Below, in pieces: positions 21,601-35,500 of a DNA stretch of 64,000 nt (positions are counted from its first letter, which is position 1; each line of letters starts with the position of its first letter). The translations under genes and the position numbers were made by a program. Source of the DNA: Krasilnikovozyma curviuscula (Eukaryota; Basidiomycota; Tremellomycetes; Cystofilobasidiales; Mrakiaceae); contig MVAQ01000068.1 of assembly GCA_014825775.1 (NCBI GenBank), positions 1 through 64,000 on the forward strand. Direction: 5' to 3'. Under the pieces are notes generated by a model. The model saw only the letters and a list, made by a program, of their open reading frames with translations, ran no database searches and was not told the origin of the DNA.

Positions 21601-24600
21601 GTAGGCATATCTGCTCCCAACAGACGCGCTTCCAAGAAATCTAAACTCACCGACGATCACTCAACCGTTGACGAAGGTGATTCAAAGGATGGTGATAGAC
21701 TTGATGGTGACGAGGATGAAGATGAGGTCATTGTTGAGAATGTTCCATCAGCCATCGCTTCAACGTCCACCTCCCAATCAACGACTAGTAAACGTAAACG
21801 TGGATCAGGCCATGTTGTCCCCAATTCGCCGGAATCTGGTATTGAGGAGGTCCCACCACCAAATGCTGAAGCCCAGAAGAAGTCACTGCCATTAGAGCCC
21901 TCACCAGCAACAGCCACCTCTTCCCAACCACCGCCAAAGAAGCTCAAGACATCTCTCAACAGTTCAGCATCAGCATCAACTGGTGAAGAACATCCTACAG
22001 TTGCTAAAGGAGTGGGTCAGAATGGTGTTCGTGCTGACTTGGACCTGTCGCTGATGGTAGACGACGACGCTTTCGAGCCGCCTCTCGTGTCAGTAGACAA
22101 CATCCTCAAAGCCATCGCCGAAACTACCACCAGTCACGCTAACGAAGAAGAATCTGTCAGCAACGAACCTGCTAATGTAGTTGCAGGTCCAAGCCGTCAT
22201 TCCGCTCAATCACGCACACCAGCTCCTCCTGCCTCCCCCAAAGAGAGAAGGCCGACGAAACAGCACAGTGCGTCTCATTCTTTAGAGCTTGTACTGAAGT
22301 GCTGACCTCCTTTTCTTGTTACCCAACAGTTCTTGCAACAAATCGTGCCGACACGGACTTTGGATCTCTTCGAAAACAGAACGAACTTCTTCAAGTTCTC
22401 AGAGAAGGCAAAGGTGTCCACGAAGGAGGTGTTGCACTCATTCGAGCTCACTACAGTTACATTGAGAGACTGGCTGCCGAAGCCAGGGAGAAGAGTGATA
22501 TGCGTGTCCGTGATGTGTACCAAGTTGACAAAAGAACTCTGAATACTCTCCTCAACAAAATGGAGAAGTCCGGAAAAGTCAAACTTATCAAGACCACTTT
22601 CCCGACTACTACAGGAGGCTGGAGAGATCTTGAAATTGTTGCCCTTGCTGATGTTGATAAAGCTGTCTTAGATGAATTCTTACGAGTAGCGAGGGACGAG
22701 GCGGAGGGTGCTATTGCGACCAAGGTTGCGACCATCAAATCTTTGGCGGAGAAGCAGGAAAAGAAGAAACAAGATCAGTTGGAGAGAGATCAATCGAAGA
22801 TGGCAGAGAAACAATCCAAGAAGCGCCAGAAGTTGGTTGAACAAGAAGAAGCCCAAATGAACAACGGCTATAACCCATACATTCCTGACCAACCTCCCAG
22901 ACCTAGGTTTAAAAGGTCGAAGAACGCTGGTCAACATCCAGTCTTTACCGCTCCTTCTCAACAGCAGGCACCATCACAAATCAAACCTGAACCGCCAATG
23001 GTACCAGCTGCTGTCAAGAGCGCTGCTCTCGCTGTGACAGACGCCGACGACGACTTAATTCCTCCTTCAGCTAGGACTGCGGATGGAAAGCCGATGGGTA
23101 TGTATATATTCGCAAATCTTTTTATCGAGCTTCCCTCCCTTCTGATAATCTACTTTGTTTCCCAGAACATATCGTCCCAGAGGGCAAAATGAGGGCGAAG
23201 AGAACCGTTTGGACCGACGAGTTGACAGAGCTTGTTAAAGACATCGCTGTTGTGCTCAGCGTTCGTTCGATAGAAAACGGGGTCGCGTTCTACTGGACTC
23301 AAGCCCCTGAAGTTCTTCAAACTGTCCCACCGAAGCTCATCCGAATCCACTGGAAGAATCTTCAAAATGAAGCCGGTCACTCTCTGTATCACGCCAGAGC
23401 CTCAGCCGCCTACACTGTTCTCTATAGAGATCATGTTGGAACAGAGAAACTGCCTGATCCTGACAGGAAACATCCACTCAAGCCATTTGACATCATGTCC
23501 CATGTTAAATTCTTCAGAAAGAACATTGACAAAGCTCGACTGTAAGTCTCTTTCGTCAAACCCGTCACTCTATTACCCTGCCGGTTGCCCATCATCTCTC
23601 TTTTTGTCCTTTTTTTTGTCTGACTGCAGTGCTTCTAACGATCTTGCTGTGGTTCACGAAGCCACCCCTAACCTACCGCTCTCGCTTGATCGCTTTCTTG
23701 AACTATACGATATTGAGGAGCCTTCTGGCGATGATGGCTCCAACTTTGACTGGCTCTTTGGCAATACTCAAAACCTATCGGACGAGATTCGAGAGCAGAA
23801 GCTGTTCACATATGCGTTCGGATTGGCACAGAAAAGCTCTCCTCAGTCCTTGAGGTCTGAATCTGCTCGTCCTCCAGCGAGGCTTGTAGGACTGGCTGCC
23901 GCAGCTGTCAAGGTAAGACAACTCTTATTTTTAATGGTCTCGTTACTTTTGTTGACTTCCTTCGATGTGTTTTCGAAGATGGTCGTCATGACTCCAGTCA
24001 AAGATCACTCGGAAGAAGCCAGCGTCCAACTCTTGACTAAGTTCGAAGGCCCCGTTCTGGATGCTGCCAGCACCATGCTGTACGAAAATCGTGTCATCAC
24101 AAGAAAAACCAGGGACGAAGACAGAAGACTCCCTGGCCGTAACTATTCCACCACTGACAGGTGAGTTCAATCTCCTGTGCAATTCTTGCGCTTCAGCTTC
24201 AGCTTTTAACTTTTATCTCTTAGTTTCTTGGAGCAGAGCGAAGGTCCAGTACCACCCAGTGTATTCGCAGAGAGCAGTGATGTTGAAGAGGTCACCAAGG
24301 ACAGTAAAGATGGCGAATGGTCTCTGGTCGCAAATAATGGCCAAGTCGCTGGTTTGCTGAACATGATTTCAGAACGTCGTGTAAGTCTTTCTCATTAGTC
24401 TCTTCGAGTGCTTGATACTCATCCCCCTTTTGCAGGCCGAGCTCATCCTTCCAGATGAGAAGCTGTCCACTTTTGTCCAGACTGATATCGGCAACACCAA
24501 GCAAATTAGTAAGTCGTTATCAAACTAATCCCATCCAGCTTCCTTTATTCTGACTTTTTATTTGATGCAACAGACGATGATCATATCGAGTTCCCAATTA

Positions 24601-25562
24601 GCGTCAAGATCGGTAGTGGCCAAACAGCATCGAATGAACTCCTTGATTCCGTACCGACACCAGCTCAACTTGCTTTTATCCCTAAAGTCGATCCCGTTCC
24701 TGAACTTGAGCGTATGGGTCTAATTGTTCAAGAGTTGACTACTAGAACCGAACTGGAGGTCCAGGATCTGATTTCATTGCATCAGGTTGTGCGTAGTGCG
24801 GGGGAGGATGGTGCTACCTGGTCAACATTAATTGTGAGTTCCTAGGTCATGAACCAACTTCTCTTAACTTCAATCTGCAAGCTAACGTCTTATTCGATAT
24901 TTCGGTGCCACCTTTTGCAGGACTCCTTAGCGCCTCTTTCCCAGAGCACTATCTACCAGCTGGCCAGTTTCCTCTGTCGACCGACTACTACTACTCCAAT
25001 CGCTTTCTGGTCTGGTTACGACCAAGGTCGTCTCATTTCCACTGATTTTATTGATGGCTGGACAGTCTCTGTACTCTTCGACAACAGTGACATGTTAGAC
25101 GATGAAGAGCAGATGAACGAGATCGATGCGCTTACAAGAATGGTCTACCCGAGAATCTGGTTAGATCAGAAGGGAAATCGCACAAGTGAGGCTTTCGAAA
25201 GAGCTCAACGAGCTGTTATAGGTTGGTTAATGAGTCGTCCAGGTTTAAGCGAGGTGAGCTATTCCTTTTCACAACAAAGTGGTCGGGTCGGCGAGAAGCT
25301 GACAAATAGATGTTTTCTTTTTAACTTCCAGGATGCCCTCCGCCAGCGACTCAAAGGCATTTTGGATCGTCAGGAGATGTACGAAGTGCTACAGGACTTG
25401 CTTTCCAAAGGCGTCGCTTATCGAACCTTCGGTGCCAAGCTTCAAGACACTTTGGCGGAAGTTCTTCTCACTGGTGGACTAGATATTGGTTGGGTCGATC
25501 CTTCATTGGAAGCTGATATCTACTGGGAGTTGGTTGGAGGGAAGTGGTGTTCTCCTGAGTAG
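18614..25562 (+). CDS. TFC3: TFIIIC largest subunit (B-block binding, Tfc3/GTF3C1)
   Basis: Subunit of the RNA polymerase III factor TFIIIC that contacts the B box of tRNA genes. The start at 18614 gives MLSSLLEWALEEIAMEGSLG, the typical short N-terminal helix. A 647-nt intron then joins to LSVPSVVNLITQWTEKQGQP. The B-block winged-helix region is visible as LFTILQLICRARAQGITTME, LERLTGVAATSLFYYNKILT and HTSLLVHRRYLLENAHW (about 19810-20130). A long basic, Lys/Pro-rich middle follows (KGRPRKYPALVAPDGQTRRY, an AT-hook-like GRPRK; AEKQSKKRQKLVEQEE). A further winged-helix-like segment reads VRDVYQVDKRTLNTLLNKME. The C-terminal part ends DIYWELVGGKWCSPE at TAG 25560-25562. About ten introns; product near 1,900 residues. 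The family is long and divergent, so the call depends on the B-block and overall order. Confidence 0.85.
18672..19318 (+). other. Unusually long first intron of TFC3
   Basis: The donor is GTGAGC at 18672 and the acceptor CTTCTCTAG ends at 19318; removing it joins Gly codon halves (G|GT) and keeps the frame. At 647 nt it is roughly ten times the usual intron here. It is open in the exon 1 frame for nearly 500 nt but the translation has no family-like content. A 7-bp inverted repeat (GGTTACC at 19092-19098, GGTAACC at 19124-19130) lies inside. No tRNA or snoRNA is recognisable. Confidence 0.6.
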
Positions 25563-26598
25563 TAATGGCCCGTCATTTTCTTGTAAGACTTGTTGTAAAT
25601 AGAGATTGTGACTTTGTCGTGCAATGTAGTTCGGGGCCTGAATTATCTATAGTTGTATCAATGCCTACATTTGATTTTCGAATGCTCACTTGGTTGATTC
25701 AAGCGGCTTTGTTTGTGTTTCTGCTACTGGACCATTCGACCTTTACACCCTTACGGTAGCACATCAGCCTAGAGACACTTGACACTTAAGACGTTTCGTG
25801 ACGCTCTAACACGTTTGTTATCTCGACAACATTGTAACCCTCCAGCGTGGTAGCGAAATCAACCGCGCCTTGGTGTTGTGAAAGTAATTTCCATCCGCAT
25901 TTTTGGTCTACCAGCTTTACTTCCCTTGATCATCCAGTAGGACGCGAAACACTCTCCTGGCCTCATAGATTGGTGTACACAAGGTGTTGCTCCCATATCT
26001 GAAAGCTAGACTCTTGTCTCGCGGTTTCATTGCGCGGTCCGGTGCGCTGCTACTCTGCTTTGCTGGGCGTATCGATGCTTCCACACACAACTCCGATTGC
26101 CAAACAGAAGGTAGGAGAGCTTCGGCTCGCAACCACGGAAACCCCCCCTGGCGCAGCAACTTCAAAGCGAGCTCAGCGACGACTGTGACGTTGCTTTCAC
26201 TGGGATCACGACGCAAATCTTTGGACTCGAGTCGATCCCACCTACCAACAGCCAGAAGAGACGAAACGCAGGGGAATACTCATTCCTTTCCAGCCCAGCC
26301 TGGCGTTGGCCCTTCTCTGCCCTCCTTCAGCTCCATTCCAGCAATCTGGAAATGGCAGCGAAGTTCAGCGGGGGTAAGACTGTCGTGTCGCAGTAGGAAT
26401 CTCGTTCCACTGGGTCCTACACACCGTTCTTGCCCTTTCTTTTTCTGTCGTGCCATCACTGTGTTTGTTTATCGGTACCTCGGAAACGCCACCGTCTTGT
26501 AAACCATCCGTCGTCAGCCCAACCTTGCGCTGCCATTGACGAGCAACTGAATCCACAGCTGCGATGTCTAAGTAACCCTCAGCTTTCCCTCAACAGCA
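25563..26598. other. Intergenic region and FMP27 leader
   Basis: About 1 kb between TFC3 and FMP27, same strand. A GTAAGACT donor-like site near 26374 and the pyrimidine-rich CCCTCAACAG just before the ATG suggest a 5' UTR intron of about 220 nt. If it were not removed, a four-codon upstream frame (ATGTCTAAGTAA at 26564-26575) would precede the start. No other gene seen. Confidence 0.45.
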
Positions 26599-29500
26599 AT
26601 GGTGACAACCACACAATGCCTGGTTTATACCCTGGCGACCCTCGCCTTGGTCTTTGTGCTCGTGTCGAGGTTCCTCATCCCACTGATCGCCAACCGGTTC
26701 CTCAGCAGGTTCAACCTAAAGTTCGCGTCCGTCAGTCCCGCCAGCATCAGGGGTATCGAATGGTCCATCAAGCTTAAGGATGGTAGCACCGTAGATGGAA
26801 GAATCGATAGGCTTTCTTGGGCTTTCACCAGTTGGAGTGGCAGGTACGTCGTCGTCGTCGGTCCTCATTTTTTTTGGGTGGAGGGGCAGCAGGGAGACAT
26901 CATGTGGTTCTGCCACTAATATCATGCTCTGCTTGATCTTCTCTCAGTGAATCAATAGTCACCATCTCAGTTTTAGGTATTCAAGTCACCGTCACTCCAT
27001 CAAAGAAACCACCCGTCCTCTCTCACGCCGCGAACCCATCAATATCCCGTCGACGGCTTACGATCCAAACCAATCTGTCAGCAGCAATGAAATCGTCTTC
27101 TTTACTTGAACATGAAGTTAATAACTCCTCCGAGGACGGTCCTTCGTGGAAGACATACTTCAAAAACACGGCGAGTGGGTTCATGAAAGACGTCGCGAGG
27201 TGGATGATCTCGAACCTACCCTGGGTTGTCAAATGGTGTTCTATCCACATTGAAAAGGGTACCAAAATCACTCTTAAACGTGAAGGTGTCACGGCTGTGC
27301 TCGGCGAAATCAATCTTGGACTCAAGGTGTCGGCACCTCACCCGGTCACTGCACCCCCGACCTCGAAATTTAACCCGACATCATCACCCGGTTTCCTCTC
27401 TCCCGGCTCACCATTCGCACCTTCTCAAAATCTCGGCTCACCAACCTCCAGATACTCGCCCAGCACGTCACCCTTCTTCAGTGGCTCTTCCTCCACAATG
27501 TCGCCCTTCTTTCTCCAGCCGCCCGGCTCGCCTGGGTCACCAACGACTTCATCGTTTACCGGGAGGAAACAATCGATGATGTTTACCGCTCCGAGAAAAG
27601 TCTTCAACACGGTCAAAGACAGCGGCGAAAACCTCATCGGTCGAGGGAAAGGTCGGCTAGCGATCAACATTTCCCTTGACGGCCTCCGTGTCTCCTCTTC
27701 CTCCGATGAGGAACAACCGGTTATCAAGTTGGTTCAAAATTCAGCGAATGCGAAGACTGTACTGGAGGTGACGCATAAGTATGGCCCGAAGGTGCAGCTG
27801 CTCGGTAGAGAGAGCGTCAGTGTCGCGCTTGAGGTTGGGAACATTGAGGTTGATGGGCAGAGGCTTGAGGCATTGGTCAAAGGACTGAAGCAGAAGAAGC
27901 AGAGAAAAGAGATGGGCGCTTGGAGGGAACCGGATGTCGCGAGGTTGCATACCGAGAAGAGCCAGATTGAGGGCGGCCAGAGGGTAGGTCTCGTCTCTCT
28001 CCCTCCTATTCCTTCTTCTCTTACTGTCTCAAGTCCGACTCTAACGATTGATCTTTCTCTTTACCTATGCTTCGGGACTTCTCTTCATCTACAAGGACCC
28101 ATTCGAACCCGTCTCCTCTGTGCGCCTGTCGCTCTCGCTCATCAGTCTCTCCTACAGATCACTCGACATCCTTACGACGATCAGCACCTTCACTTTTGCG
28201 ATTTACCGGCCGACATCTGCTCCACCTGGCATCGATCCAAATCGACACACGACGTATATCGGGCGCGACCCGAGGAACGAGGACGACGCGCTCCTCATCT
28301 CCTCCCGCCTAGACTCGGTCGATGTGTCCCTCCAGTGCACACCCGATGACAACAGTCAAGAATTCAGTGAGAAGAACCAAGTTATCTCTTCTTTGGCGCA
28401 GGTAAAGGCGCTCCAGATCATCGGTCTCTCGACCTGGAGGCCTCAGAGGAAGATCCTTAAGGTGGCAAAGGACCACTTTCGCGTTGGAGACCCGAACAGG
28501 GCAGTTGTTGTTCTTGAAGCGGAGCTTGAGAGCGTAGGTGGAGATATGCAGCTGGAGCAGGTACTGAGGTTGAAGGCTGCGCTTGACGGGCTCAAGCGCA
28601 ACACGACGGAGAAGGTCGCTGTTGATGAAACGAAAACAGAGGGGGTCAAGTTTGAAGGGTTCAATTCTAGCTGGTCAATGCCTAGTTCCTCAATTCGACA
28701 GCCTCAGGATGAGAGCGAGAAGGAAGAAGAGGGTTTGAAGATTGCCGGTCTGCCGAGGTTTGCAATCTTGATGAAGGTTGGAAGGATGGGATTCATTGTG
28801 GAAGAGGAGAAGAGCAAGATTCGGGTCGAGTGTCAAAGAGGTGTTGAGATGTCTTCTGGTGGTGAATGGTGGTATAGAAATTCATTCAAGGTGAAAGGAG
28901 TCTTATCGTGAGTTGTTTCTCTCGTTCCGTTCATTAGGTTTGTTTGACGATGGGGGCTCATATATCTACATTTTGATCAATAGCAGTAAGTCGAAAGAAT
29001 CTGGTAAAGGAGCTTCAGTACCCCGCTACTCACATACAGAAGACAAACATCACCCACTTGAACTTCGACACGAATCGAACTTACACATTTACCCCATCAG
29101 CGTAGACTTCGTGCCGTCGTCCACCCTCTCCGACGGGTTTACCAAGAAGAAGTCCAAGAAGAAGGATATCAACCCAGCCTGGTCTCATTTCCGATTCAGT
29201 GAAGACTTCAAGTTTGGCGGTGCGAATGAGGACGCTATATCCATATTGAGCCTGGCGGACTTCGAGATTGGCGCTAAGGGAACATTCCTTGGAGCTTTGG
29301 GAAGGGAGAGGGATGTTGATTTCGCGGTGTTGGATGTAAAGACGTCGATGATGGATGTCGGTGTCATGCTGGATTCGGCGGAAATTAGTCTTTGGAGACC
29401 AGCGGTTGTCAATGGACTCACCATGCTCTTGCACCATTTGAAGGAGGCATCCGCAGGGTCAAGTCCAACTACACCGTCTAAAGCCGCCAATGTCGATTCT

Positions 29501-32500
29501 TCACCACCAGTATCACCACCAGCATCTCACTCTGACGGTGAAGATATCACAGCTGATTCTGCAAATCGCCATGCAGTGCCAACTCTTCCACTTACCGATC
29601 AGTCACCAACTGCATCGTCAGATTCGAAATATCTCAAAAAACTCCCCGCAGGAGTCACCATATATGCCTCCTTCCAAAATCTTTCCATCCTCCTTGCCTC
29701 ACTGGATCTGAACCCCAACTGCCCAGCTGCCCTGCATCGAGGAATTTGGTTCAAGACGCACCTTGCCGCTGAATACTGCTTCCTCGAACCTCAACATGTA
29801 CGCCAACTGCCATCACCTCCACCGAATCATCGCTTCAACTTGCAGCTCGGGAGGGATATCGTCAAGGATGCAGCTAGCTTCCATGACACTGCTGGAAAGT
29901 CAGCTTTAACGAGTTTGACAGCTTACGATATGGTCATACGGCCAGTGTACAATGCTGCTGAGTTCATCCCACCTACGTTGGTCACTGGCGAGACGGCTGC
30001 TGATATCAGGAAGAGAGTACCAATGTTCCCTCCAACGAAGCCTCAGTTCGGGCGTAAAGTAAGTAGTCTCTCTTTTCTTCAAGTTCTACCCTTTTGTATC
30101 TCACATCGTTATCTATCAGGACTCTGCGATGGGATGGGACTTCGTCGAAGCCAAGAAGCAGCAGCAAAGGGAAAAGCTTGCGACGCTGGCTGAAGAAAGC
30201 GAAGAAGCACCCCCAAATCCTCAAGATCTTCCAGAGGAGAGCCAACCTCCAGAAGTTGTTGAAGCATTTCACACCGGCGATCCAATGCTCCGAATTCCAG
30301 AATTTGTGGTCAAGGCTCACATCAGGGAATACGACAACGACCCACCATCACCACCAAAAGACTCTCTCCCTCTTCAGCACATTATCGACATTGGATTGGA
30401 CAAGATCCAGATAAGGTTTGACGTCAGATCTGTCTACTGTGTCCTCAATTCGTTGGAGACGCTGAAGAAAATCTTACCACCGAAACGCAAAGACCGAACC
30501 CCTTCCACACCTGCACCACCAACACCACCCATCTCCCCAATATCACCTCAAAACCCATCAACAACCCCTGCTCAGATTCTACGGACTCAGCTCAATCTTC
30601 ACGTTGTCGGTCTCTACCTCGATCTTCATTTCCCGCTCGGCGAACGAGTCTTTGCACGGGCTCGAAATCTCAAAGCCCTGGCGACGAAGAAGGGAGTTAT
30701 GGCTGCCAACGTCGATAGTCTGTTGGCTTATGTTCCTGCCCCCCGGCATCCTGGAAAATGGGATGAACTCTATCGATTCCAACAACTTAACGCTTCCATT
30801 GACACCAACAGCAGCATCCCGACAATTGCGCTAATATTCAACGCAATGCGTCTCCGAATCCCATTTACCTACGTCATGGCAAAACTTGTTCAAAATATTG
30901 CTGCTACTATTAAATCTGTCAAGTGTCTTGTAGTGATGTTCAAATCTGGCGACTTCAAGTCTGAACTCCCACCGAAGGCGGAAGGACCCAAGAAGCTGCC
31001 GAACATCAAGATCGAATGCAGTGCGCTTACTGTGGAGCTCAGAGACGACCCTATTGAAACCAAACTCAACTTGATCTGGCGTGTTGGCCTCGAAGAGAAT
31101 AGATGGAGAGAAGAAGTTAATGAAGCTTTTGACGGAAAGGTCAAGGCCATTGAAGCTCACGAAAAAGGTCTTCCAGAGAAGAAGAACACCAAATTCACCA
31201 ATAAAGCGACCCGAACTACCGAAGAAGCAGAGATCGCGAAACAACAATACTTCTGTAATAGCTGGGTCGGAAGAATGAAGAACGCTCGAAGAGAGCAGGC
31301 TAGAAGAGAAGATACCGCCCTTCGACGAGTTCAGGTCCTCACTAACAATGACCCTCGTCTTCCAATTGAAATTGTACAGCCCGAGAATGTCGCCCCTCTC
31401 GTGAGGCTCACCTTCGAAGGTGTCGATCTCGAAATTAGAAAACCTGACTTTGGTGAAGGGGACGATTTCGAAAAGGGTGTCAAGACATTCATGGCCAAAG
31501 CTGGAAACAACGGACTTCCTCATGACAAAGAATTCTCCCTCTTCGTTCCTGTGGACCTTCACTGGCAAATGGACTCCGGGAAGATTCACTTGCGTGATTA
31601 TCCCATTCCTCTGGTCCACATCCCAGCGATGGAACCCGGCTCAGACGTGAAATCTTGGGACTTCAAGACGAAACTGGTGATTGGCGAGGAGATGCCACCC
31701 ACAGAAGACTCGTTCTTCTGGCTTCCTGCTGTTGTCCTTCCTGAAGGCTGTGGGGCCGAAGATGCCGTTAGCCTCGAAGTCAAGATCGCCAAGACCATTA
31801 TGCCAGTTAAGACTTATGCTTGCCCTACCATCCAGGTTCGAAGTCCCAATGTGACTGGTTTCTGCTGGGGAACGTCGTACCAGCCAGCGATTCAAGATAT
31901 GACCCGTGTTCTCGAGGTCTGTCTTTGTCCCTAACTCCTAGGTTTTCCGTGCACTGAATCACCAGTTTCTTTATCACTAGACTTTCACTCACCCACCTAG
32001 AGACCCATCTGAAAAAGTTGGAATTTGGGACAAACTCAGAATGATGTTCCACTGGGAGATTGATTGGAGGTTCAAAGGACCGCTGCACATCCACATCAAG
32101 GGTCAGCTTTTATAGTCAAATTCTTCCGCATTTGTTCTACATTTACTCATGTTTTTCATATATTTTTAGGGTCTCGAAGTCCTTACGAAATTCTCGGCCA
32201 CGGTGCCGGTTTCGTTCTCGCCTACAATGGCTCTCCTCGTCTAACAATCAATAAGGAAAATGAACAAAATCAACTTATCCAGATCCAGTCCTCTAAACTG
32301 TTCTTTGCTATTCCTGAGTAAGTGGTTTGTATCCAAATAGCTGATTTTGATTTGACGCCTGACCTGGACCTCTGTTTCTATTTCTAAGCATGAGCTCTCA
32401 ACTCGACTCTGCAGCCATGGGCCAACGACGCGACTCAGATCCTGAAAAACTGGACCATTCGCCCCTGGCTCCAGATTCTTCAATTAGGAATTTCACCAAA

Positions 32501-35500
32501 GTCTGCGCAAAACTCACAAATGGCGTTCGAATGGGATGGGGCTTCGTGCTGGAACGAGCATGTGAGGACGACTGTGAAAAGTGCTGCCGCGGTCCAGACG
32601 GTGAACACAAGGTCGTCAGCAAATTCCATCGGAGATGTCGTTTCTTTAACACTGTGCCTGGAGATTTCCGGCCTCATTACACGATTGTCTTCAGGACCAA
32701 GGATGCAGTCAAAAGGGATCCTAAGATTCCAAACAAAGTGAGCAAGCTACTCAGTTCCCATTTGTTGTACACTCTAGTTGACCTACTCTTCCTTACTGTA
32801 GTCCTATGACACCTTCAAAGGTTTCCGATCCGACTTCATCCATTTTTCTATGTCGCTTGAATCTCCTACAAGCGGTGGACCCAAGGCGGACGAATACAGC
32901 AGTTTCCACTTCACTCCTAAAGCTATGACTCACTTCTTACATTGGTTTAGGCAGGTGTTTCATATCTGTCTCCAACGCTGCACCGAAATTAACATCAATC
33001 TCCTTTGCAGACTTTTCGGTGGCCATTTGTCGCTCCCTGTGCGACGTGGACCGCTCTTTCCACCCCCATTCCCAGATGAAAATCAGAAACCTGCTACTAA
33101 ATTTGGAAAAGCACTCGCCACTATCAAGGTATGTCCGCTTTTGTTTTAGCTAGTGCTGTTAGCTGTTGTCTTACCTTCGTACCCCGTTGTGATGTCGATA
33201 GTACCGCGTCGATGTCGCACCTCTTTTCATCTCTCACCTATATGGTTACGACAACAACGAAGACTGGATTGATGCTCGTGGAAATTACCTTGGTATCAAG
33301 TGTAAAATTGGCAGGTTTCAGGCTGACATCCATCAACGAGAACAGGAGAAAAAAATTCACAACCCAGTCGACGCGGAAAGAATGGCTCACGACGGTGACT
33401 TTTTCTGTGGACGCGAAGCTCTGGAAATGAACATTAAGTCTGAAGCTCGACCAGGTAGAGCACCTGCTTTCTACCGGCGGACAACCAAAAGCAGTGCTCA
33501 CGCTGTTCAAACACGCAAGACCATCATCGTTAAACACAAACCAATCTACGCGACCGATCTGATCCTCCGCGACGTGGATCTTCGAGCTGTCTTGGCAACG
33601 TTTGACGAAACCATGGAGGATATTCGAATCACTGTTGATGATGAAGATGGACCGAAACCAGATTATCGAATTGATCCTTCAAATTCTGAGTGGTACGACT
33701 TCGATGACTATGTGGAAACCGACTGGCGGCCTACTTCATCAGAGCCGTTAATCGACGTCCACCAAGCTGCTGTTTGTCCAAGATTCGTCTGGGTTAAAAG
33801 AAGTGGTCAAAAAGTGAATGGTTCCGACATGGAAGTTGAAGAGACCTCAAAGTTTGGCGGTGAAGAGTCGCACGTTTGCTTCCTCGGCAAATCCAAAGGT
33901 AATCTACAGTCATCGTATTGCTTTTTGTAACTGCAAAGCTAATTCTCTAGTTGGTTTTAAGATGCACGAGAAATACAAATCGGCCTTGCTGAAAAACGTC
34001 TGCATGAGCTTCAAAAGAAGATCAATGTAAGAGGCTCTCATTGTATACTCAGAATCATTATTTTTAATCCTCCTATCGTTTTTAGGATTCTGACAATGGA
34101 CTAGTATCGAAGTCGCTGGAAAGAAAGATGCACCTCGTTCAATCCCACATCAACGAGTATGAGTCGCAGATGGCTGAAGATCGAAGGTTGGCAAAAGCAT
34201 CCGCTGACTGCGCTGATACACCTTGCTTCCAACCTGGCTCCCGACGTATTGCCCGCATTCAAGATTCGGGTGAACATATTTCCAAGGCGATGATGGACTC
34301 TTTCGAGAATGTTTACCAAGCTCACAGTCCTATCATTATCTGGGACAACAACGTTCGCGATGTGAGTTTTGCATCTATCTTCTCCGGCCTATGTAACTAT
34401 GCTTACTCTAACTCTGTTCTAGATTGTCATGAAGTATCACTACAGTCGAAAACGCAGAACTGGCTTCGAGTATCACATGTCTTCTGTGTAAGTACCATGA
34501 TCACCGGTTTTGCCCTTCTGTAAGCTCACGATATATATTGTGTCTTGAAGTGCTATCAAGTTTGTAGAAGACATGGCAAAACAAGTTACAGCTGCGAAGG
34601 CTCAGAACCAGAACGACTCTGACTCTGATTCTGAATCGTCCGCCTCGTCCTCGTCTTCGTCCGCTTCCCCTCCAGCACATTCAGGCCAAGCAGCCGATTC
34701 GACACTTCCGTCGATCTCAAAGTTTAAAGCTGCTGCTTCCGTTGCGGGTATGATGGCAAAAGCCAAGTCTTCTCATTCGTCTCATGCTGGCTCAACCTTC
34801 GACAAGAACATGAAAGGGTTGAGCCCTGAGGATTTGGATCCTTGGCACGGTGTGCCTGAAGACTTTGAACTGAATCACAAATATTTCATAGCATTCGTGA
34901 AACCTCAGATATCTCTTCGAAGTTTGGCAAATGATTACTCAGTCGTGCTGATAGCTGCGATGCGAATCACCCTCCAAATGTTCGCCGTCATCGACAAAGA
35001 AGATCGAGATGATCCTGTCAATTCAGTTGTATTGCATCGGTAAGTGTAATTCCTAGGCCTCCTTTTTAAACAAGGTCTGACTTCGTGTTGCTGTACTACT
35101 AGAAACTACCTTCAGATGCAGAAGCTACAAGTCTTCCACCCTCAAAAGGCTAATGCGCACCGATCTACCTTGACCTCGGTTCCTCTGGAAAATCTTTTGG
35201 ATTCAAGGTCTGAACTTCAAGACTTCGATTCAATTTTGTCTCAGTCGGATGCCTCTATCAAGTACGACAAGTTCAATCAGTTACGACTTCGAAACAAGAG
35301 TGAACATATGCAGTCTGATCGATCTCCAGCTGACCACACAGACCATCTGAAGCAGAAGATCGTAAGTCAATGCATTCACCAAACTCTTGGGTTGGCTTTC
35401 AAACTTATGCTCCTCGCCTACAGGACTCGATCGACTTACGTCTTCCAAGTATTGGCTTCGTTGCTGACGCTCATCACTTCGCTGCTCTCTACAACATCGT

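Noticed and set aside
25565..25759. Plus-strand frame just after the TFC3 stop
   Set aside because: It falls in the 3' UTR, is AT-rich and has no features. TFC3 ends with a normal C-terminus at 25562.
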